DNA of 64,000 bases from Aphelocoma coerulescens (taxonomy: Eukaryota; Chordata; Aves; Passeriformes; Corvidae): assembly GCF_041296385.1 (NCBI RefSeq), contig NC_091014.1, positions 12,933,578 through 12,997,577 on the forward strand, written 5' to 3'. Both the position numbers and the translations under genes were made by a program. Shown here one piece after another: positions 51,231 through 64,000 of the stretch (the first letter of the stretch is position 1; each line of letters opens with the position of its first letter). The notes under the pieces were generated by a model. It saw nothing but the letters and a program-made list of their open reading frames with translations. It did not search any database and was not told where the DNA came from.

Positions 51231-54129
51231 TTGTAAAGGTGAAGTACATGTTATTAATATTACATTATGCCACACTGAGTTATCCCACCTCTGTTTTAAA
51301 AAAGTAATAATATATCAAATCCAGGAGGACAATGCTTTTTCATTTTATCTTTGGCAGATTTATTTCACATATACATGGATTATTTTGCAGCAATGTTGTG
51401 AAAGGCATCAAGTGTACTGTAGTACCAGAAGTCCACTTTGCTGTCTTGTCACAACTGCACGACCCATAACTTCAAACTCCATTTTTCCCTCTTGCACTCC
51501 CCATTCTCTGCAGACAATCAGGAATGCACATTTTCCTCTTTCCAAGCTCTCTTTCTCAAATAGCACTACTCTTTCTCTCTCTCTCAGGAAAGGGTAAAAA
51601 AGTGAAAAGAAACAAGCTAGAGCTCCTGCTGAGGAGTGGTGTGAATGCCTTTTCTTGCTCTGCACCATGTCCCATGGCCACTCTTTTCCCCTTCTTTTGG
51701 GCAGGAGTCAGGACTGTGTCTCTGTGGGAACAAAGGGCCTGGCATTTCCAGGGGTAAGAAGCCACAGCTGCTTAAATAGCTGGCTGGCCACAGAAAAGAG
51801 ACTTTTTCACTCTGAACCTGTATGGGTAGTTGGTTCAAAAGCAGCATGGGACATGTAATTGTAATTTCCCCAAAGAGAAATACCTTGTCTCCTGCTGAGA
51901 CATCTGAGTGCACATACCTAAAAAGCACTGGAGGGAGTCCAAGATGACCAAAACCCCACAGCTTTGCTCAGGCTACATATTACCCCTGGGATTTCCAGGC
52001 AGTACAGATTCTCTGCTGTGAGGAAATTTGCACAGCAGATACCCAGCCTGTGCCTAACTCCAGGCAATGATACTAGGGCTTGACAGTACTTGGAAATTCA
52101 CCAAAATAGATACTCTGGAATTGCCATTTGGTCTCCAAGTACAGACAATTTTTCAGCTATTTGGACCAATTGACACAAGCAACAGCAACAAATAACATGT
52201 AAAAAGTGTTTCAGTTATAAAAATAGAATGCCCATATAAAAATAATTAAGTGTGATTAGTCTCTTTCCTGAGGTTTAATTATAAAATGCATTAATAAAAT
52301 GACAGATAGAAATGCCCTCCACACAAATCATTTGAGGCTGCTTTTATCATTAGATTTAACATAGTATGAAAATGTGCATACACAATTAATTTAATTTCAT
52401 GCAACTGGGAACCATACACCTGCTTAGAGACTGTTCCTTATGCGCCAATGGAGGCAAACATACACAAGGCTTGCATCAGTAGTTTAAAAGCACACTCAAG
52501 CAAGGAAAAGTCTCTTTACTACATTAAAGCTGTATGTGTTTCCCTTCTGGTTCACCCTGTTTCTGAAACTCTATTTGTATGTATGGTCAGCTTTTTTTAA
52601 CAAGACCAGTAATAATTGCTATAAAATATGGCCAGAACAAAGGCTCTGCAGATGAACCCACATGTAGTAGAGGCACTTTATTCTAATGATTTGGAGAAGC
52701 TTTACAATTTTCTTTCTAATTAACCTATCAATAGTGATGTCACTTAAATGTTCCTTAGGAATATTATCTTCTCATTATAGCTAGAAAACATGTTGCCCAA
52801 TGTTATAGCTCAGTTGTTCTTACACATGGATGGAGCATTTGAATTAACTTGAACTGAAACAGATTTTTAAAGAAACATTTTCCATACACACAAACTACTT
52901 CCATAATTACATTCAAATCATTAATATTCAAATTTTAAAACATTAAGGGGGTGAAGCATTCAGTGTTTACTTTGTGCTTGCCTATTGTAAGAATACAATA
53001 GAGGAGCATTCTGCTTACCAAGTGGCATTGGGTCAGGAGGAGAACCAGTGGGTTTGGGTAGGCATATATCCCAAGCAGCATGGAAATTCAGCAATGGTCA
53101 TATTCTTAAGGAAGAAAGAAACACAACACAAAATCAGCATGTATAAAATTTCCAGATTCATAGCTGCAAAGAGCATGTTTCTTCAGAATAAATACAGCTC
53201 AGGCAGCAGCCAGGCAAGCTTCCCAGGCCAACACGCATAAGCTGCTGAGAACATCTGGAGGACATAGAGGTAGATCACTCCTGCTTTGTAGTCTTTGCTG
53301 AAGACTGCCAGGAATGTTATACCAGAGTAACATGCCAGTCTGGGGAGTGTCCCAAGTTGCAGGGCTTGCCTGTTGGGGCTGGGAAAGGGTCCATCCATCT
53401 GGTTCACATGACCAGCCACCCAACAGCCACCAGCCTTGCCAAGGGCTCATCGCAGCTCTGCGCATGGATCCCCTGCTGTGACACCTTCGAATTAATGTTT
53501 ATTATTTACATTTATTAAAGAATGTGAATGTAGTCTGTGGCTTTGTGAGGTTAAAGTATTACATCTAAATGGTTGTGCTCTCAAATGATTTCCCAGCTGC
53601 TTGAGGGTTTAAATCATGGTATTTAGGATGCATGTGTCCTTTCGCGGTGTCATGCAAACACTTCACATGAATGGCATGGGAGCTGAAGGTATTATCATAG
53701 GGATGGCCCACTCTCCAGATTTAGGGAATTGTTTTTTCTGTTAATTTCTTAACAGAAGTGAAATCAAAAGTTGTAACATGACCAAGGACCTAAATTCCAC
53801 CCAAAACAATGATGTTGCTACACTGAAGTTTATCTTTTAAAGTATTCTGATGTTTCATCTGAAAAGCTACATATATTCACAGAAGGCATCTTGCTGAAAT
53901 GCCTATTAAAAATAGCTGTCTTATATTGAAATGTGTGACTTTCCACAAAAGGAAATAATGCCACAGGGTTATACCCACTAAAATATTTAGACACTCAAAG
54001 CTTGATGCTGCAACACCAGCTTGGTGGTTGGTGACCCACTAGATGAAGAGGGAAGATTAAAAGTGTCAGAATTATATCCAAACAGTCTGCAAAGAAATTA
54101 AAAAAGGAACAAGGAAAGGTAACATAAAT

Positions 54130-55330
54130 ATATTTAAAGAAACATGAAGAACTGGGAAAAAAGAGGTCCACTGCCTGCTGAGAATGTGGAGATGGCTGAA
54201 ATATTCAGTGGGGTTTTTTTGTATCAGTCTCCATTGAGATGTTCAGAAAAAACATAAACAAAGAAAAATTAGTATAAATCAGGATAAGGAGAGAACTGCT
54301 TAAAGCATACTTAGATTCAAGCTTGCAGAACTTGCTGATGTTCATGTATGCTCAATGACTAAGGGAAATAAATTTATAGACTATTAGTAATTATGTCCGA
54401 GAATTCATGGAGGACAAGAAAGTAAGAAGTAGACTAGAGAAAGCAAAACATATCCCCTATTTTTGAAGTCAAATAAAGAAAATTTCCTTTAACTTTTGTA
54501 CTCAGAAATAATCTGTGACAAGTTATCAAAAAGTTGAGAAAGTTCACTGACATACGAATTGTGGAAAGCAAATCTTGTCACACCAGTCTAATTTTCCTTT
54601 CTTATGTCTGATTTTCATTCTTATTTCTAAGTGGAAAAAGGGGGAGGAGAATGCACAATCTTCTTTTTACCTTTCAACACTACCGTCTATGAAATTCACA
54701 TAAAAAGGATGAGGAAAAAGGCTCTAGGTGGAATCTCTTTTAAAGTGTTTACTGACAATAATTCCTCTCAAAGGCTGCTCTGAACGGTTTGCTCCTTGAT
54801 AGTAATTACAAGCGTGTTTCTGAGGGGTCTGGGATGAAACCAACTCAGTTCAATATTCCATTAATAATTGGAGACCTACTGATAAATAGTAAAACAAAAT
54901 TTACTGATGCCAGTGTGTCACTATTCATAGGGAGTTTAAGAAGACTTTGAGAAACAGGCTATTTCAAAATAAAAATTTCATGCTAAAGCAGTCAATCTGA
55001 TAAAATTTGCCAAGGTGCACTGTGCTCAGTTTAGGGCAGAGAAATCAGATGCACAATGTAAAATAGGAGATAACTGCTGGGGATTATGTCAGAATCCAAA
55101 CTCACTATGAGTTGCAAATCTGGTGTGTTACAAAAAGGCAAAGGATTTGTTCTGGGAACGTTATTAGTAAGTGTGGAAAGAATGTTATCATTTTGATCTG
55201 TTCTACCTATCCCCCATCTTCAAAAGATCTCCAATTTAGAGACTGTAAACAGGCATGGAAGGATCCAGAAGAGAAGTACAGAGCAATTCTGTGTTGTATA
55301 AACTGCAGGAGTCAACTTTTGATCCTAAAA
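54130..55330 (+). mobile_element. Old CR1/L3-type LINE, sense fragment
   Basis: GAGAATTCATGGAGGACAAG, GCAAATCTTGTCACACCAGT, CAGTTCAATATTCCATTAAT, AATCAGATGCACAATGTAAA and GAGATAACTGCTGGGGATTA occur in the order and rough spacing of the reverse-transcriptase region of ancient amniote CR1/L3 elements. It is heavily mutated with no open frame. It is probably the same broad family as the antisense fragment 3 kb upstream. Confidence 0.65.
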
Positions 55331-56034
55331 AGAAAAATGAGGATCCCATGTACCAGACACTGATTTTATGCTTGCAGTTACCTCTGACCTCATCTTGGTG
55401 CATCTTCAATATGTGGGTATACCTAAGACCCTCTTAAAAAATCACTGGATTTAGAAAAGACAGAAATAGCTCCACAAATCTAAAAATTTATTCCACAATA
55501 GCAAAGTTGAGGGAGAAAGCACATATGAATGCCTGGACAAAGAGGAAATATACAGCAGGGTTTCCTCCCATATCAGCCATAAGAAAATCTGCAACATGAA
55601 GGAAAAGGAAGGGGAGGTTATCAAGGTTTAAATGCAAAAAAAAACCCCAAGAACTGTACATTGTTGACACACGGGGAACCACTCCTCAGCCTTTTCTCTT
55701 TTGTATGAATTTTCAGATATGAGTGTAAAGTCTAATTGAAGCTTTTCTCAAGGTAAGAGTGTTGACAACTCTTCCTTGTTTTTTCATGTAATCAGAGCTG
55801 GGCTTGTGCTGCAAAGGCAGTATAATTCAGCTGTACATCAGTCAGCCACAATACACAAAAGCAAGGAACACAATTAACCCACTGCTCCTGCAACTATTCA
55901 TTATACCTCTGGTCTCACCCTTTCTGATGTAGATTTCAGAACACCTAATTTTTGCGAACTTGTTTCTCTCCCCTCCAGTCACATAACCAAGGTGCTGGCC
56001 CTTTTTTTCAGCTTTCCCAAGTTATTTCCACATA

Positions 56035-56108
56035 ATATTTTATAAGAAAAGGAAATATCAAATCAACTACAATATTTTATATTGAAAGGAAATATCAAAT
56101 CAGCTACA
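56035..56108. repeat. 37-bp tandem duplication
   Basis: Units 56035-56071 and 56072-56108 are each 37 bp, start ATATTTTATA/ATATTTTATA, end CTACA and differ at 4 positions. They are directly adjacent with no spacer. Confidence 0.9.
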
Positions 56109-58739
56109 TGCTGCCTACAGAGAAAAACAATTTCAAATTCATAGAAATAGAGAAAAGGTTACATTAATACAAGATTGTTCCTGCATAGTGACCAATCGAA
56201 ACAGAAGAAAGGCAAACAGCAAGGGAAAAATGTGACATTAACTTAACCTTTTTACATATTAAACTGTATTAAAATCTTTCTGTCTTTCTGCTCTGCAGTG
56301 CAGAGAATTTTATTTGAAGGACTGTACATTCTCTACACAGCTTTCAGTACTCATTTTAAAAGCTACTCATTAAGGAGTGTTAAAAACACCTCTTTCATTT
56401 GATCTAATCTGGCACTTCTCTCAAAACATGATAACAAGAACATTTTAAATGCCTTCTCCAAAATATGGTCTACCCAGGCAATGTAGCACAAAAAAAAGAG
56501 CTGTCCTCAAGCCTTCTGAAAATCTGACTTTACTTTTACAGGATTTTTACGGGGTTTAATTGTTTCATGACATTTAGAAACAGGTTTTCCCAGACTTCTT
56601 GTATTTTTGCTGTGTTTGGCCTGACTAATATCCTTGTGGGGTTGCTACAAATCTGTCTTCTGTGTGTGTTACAGGAGTGGTAACACAGATTTTCTCTTTT
56701 TGCTCCAAGTGTGTGCACCAACTGCATTCTCCAAAAGTCAAGGGGTTGCAGAGAGCCCTGTATGGCCAGACCTGAGGGAGATCTCACCATGATCCAGAGA
56801 GCACCTGGCTTGTGTGCCAGTCTGGCCTTAAGGTCATCAGAAATATTTTAAATTGTTTACTGCATGGTACAACCAAATGCATTCTTTTAAAGAGAGAAAA
56901 TCTGCTGAGGAAGAAATTTGCACTGCAAAAATAATCCTGCACAAAATAATTCTAAATTTTTTTCCCCCACTGTTCATTCTGCAGCATTTACAAAGTGTAA
57001 TATCAAGGCTAATAGGTTTTATTTGTATCAATGGCTTTTTAGCTATGCAAAGTACCAGCAGAGGTTGCATACAGGATCCTGGGAGGATGCTATTGACAAA
57101 GTATGAATTCCTATTGAGAAACACTTCCATAGTCCTTCTACTAGCATTCTTTGTGTCTCTGAGCAAAAGTGAGGACTAGATAACTTGACATCCTTTTCAA
57201 TTTCTTTGATTCTAGGAGTTGTGTTGACATTTCATATTGTGCACATTTATTTGGTAAATACTATATTTCAAACTCAGGAAAGAAGTAAAACCTCTGAAGG
57301 ATTACACTTTTAGCTGACAGAAGTACAATTGTAGCAAAGAAAACATACAAAATAGAAGACACTTCAATGTCGAAGGCCAGCTAAGAGCTGGTTTTGTTAC
57401 GACAGTCTTGTAAGGGGAAAAGGAAGTGCACATCACCTTTAAGTCTGTATAATCTCCTCTCTAGGATGTTTTAGTTGTTTTAGTGTAGTGAAAACACACT
57501 GTGAGGAAGGCACAGGTGCACACTGAGGCAGGTGATCCCGCTGAACAGATGTGCTCCTCTGGCACTGATAAATGAGCGTGCTGACCCACTCACCTGGGCC
57601 CTCATGCCCCACTCTTGGCTGCCCATCACCTGGACCTGCACCTCTACCAGGACCAGGAGAGCATCCCTCCTTCTGGGTTCACTGGGGTCACCCTTCCAGT
57701 GGGGCTGGGAGGCTTCTGCAAAACACGAACTCCAAAGGCTGTGGTGCTATGGACACGAGGCTCACATGTCACCTCTCTGTGTTGCTTGTTTCAGGCTCTC
57801 ACCAAGGGGTATCACAACAGGCTGTACAGTGCTGCTCCCAACATGTGCTCTCCGCTGCGCTGACCAGGCACAGTGGAAAGCAACTGCTCCCCTACTAAAG
57901 GAGAAGGTTTCCAGCATGGAAAGCCAGCCAAAACCAAAACATGCAGGCTGGAGGCAAAGCCAGGGAAACTGAGGTGGATGAGAGATGCAGACATCAGTGC
58001 CACGTTTTACTGCTATAGAAATAGCAGCAGAAAAATAATAATTTTTCTTTTCCAACACTGACTGGAAATCTGGCCAGTAGATGAGTGGCAGAATCCATAA
58101 TCAGAACCCTGGAGTCAGCTGCTCTAACTAGACAGTTCAGCCACAGGCTGTGCTGACTCCCAGCAAAAGGCTCCTGTGCTTAAATAGTTCAAAGCATACT
58201 CTTTGAACTCCAGCAAACCTGCCTGTCCTGTGTCAAAGCACTAACCTTTCTTTGTTTAATAGAGTGCTTCATAACTACTCTTAATTTGGTGTGAAACTTT
58301 ACTGCCAAGATTCGGAAATTCAAATTATGGAAGTTTATATTTGTGCTTTAAACCTCTCTTTTCTCTATGAGAACAGCAAGTGCAACAAAGTTCTTCTTAG
58401 GCTCACACAAAACTGCATGTTACAGAGTAGCACAGATAATGTTCCAGTGATTCCACCTTATCAAGCAATTCACCAAAGCCTCTTACACGTAGATGTGAGG
58501 CAAGTTACAAAGGCATTACACTGATTTCAGCAGAAGACAAGCAGCATTTGATATACCATATTCAGAATCCACTTTGGAGGTTATTTGATCTGCCAGCAAT
58601 ATTCCTCAGATAGACAGGAACAAATTTACCTTGATGTGTCTGTCTGTCATTCAAGTAACCTGTGATCCATTGAATATGTCTCCTTCTGAAACGCTCATTT
58701 TACTGCAATTCTGTCTGACTCAATATTCTTCTTACCTGA

Positions 58740-64000
<5,261 letters not shown>

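Noticed and set aside
57532..57972. 146-codon open frame in a GC-richer block
   Set aside because: No known domain; three overlapping frames are open because of composition. Kept only as a GC-block observation.

Overview
The window is a stretch of bird nuclear DNA lying inside one large gene. It is AT-rich and CpG-poor and has no bacterial-style gene packing. It carries avian-type CR1 retrotransposon tails that end in repeated ATTCTATGATTCT motifs. Only about 1.4 kb of the 64 kb is coding.

The gene is MAGI2 (S-SCAM / ARIP1), a synaptic and junctional MAGUK scaffold, read on the + strand. Eight exons are visible at 9975-10066, 15963-16155, 19220-19468, 32442-32627, 36250-36424, 39065-39305, 40506-40649 and 58743-58881. 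Their phases join without a frameshift or stop to give 473 codons. They encode the C-terminal half of the protein: PDZ4 (exons 1-2), a Ser-rich linker and PDZ5 (exons 3-4), a long Pro/Gln-rich linker (exons 5-6) and PDZ6 (exons 7-8). The N-terminal PDZ, guanylate-kinase-like and WW domains must lie upstream of the window, and the last coding exon(s) downstream. Exon numbers here are local to the window.

The introns hold transposon remains. There are young-looking CR1 pieces at about 1450-1600 (antisense), 11518-11651, 25800-27320 and 35090-35940. The third is split by a 604-bp solo endogenous-retrovirus LTR with a 6-bp target duplication. Much older CR1/L3-type LINE fragments lie at about 7840-7905, 29230-29385 (antisense), 49780-51230 (antisense) and 54130-55330 (sense). 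The largest intron (40650-58742, 18 kb) separates the two halves of PDZ6.

The most interesting observation is a CpG-rich island at about 16960-17275, between the PDZ4 and PDZ5 exons. It ends in a short open frame with a good-context ATG (17207) and, 16 bases later, a consensus-like splice donor. The phase of that donor matches the PDZ5 exon exactly. This predicts an internal promoter and first exon for a short MAGI2 isoform containing only PDZ5, PDZ6 and the C-terminus. No expression evidence is available here. No tRNA, rRNA, CRISPR array or second protein-coding gene was seen.
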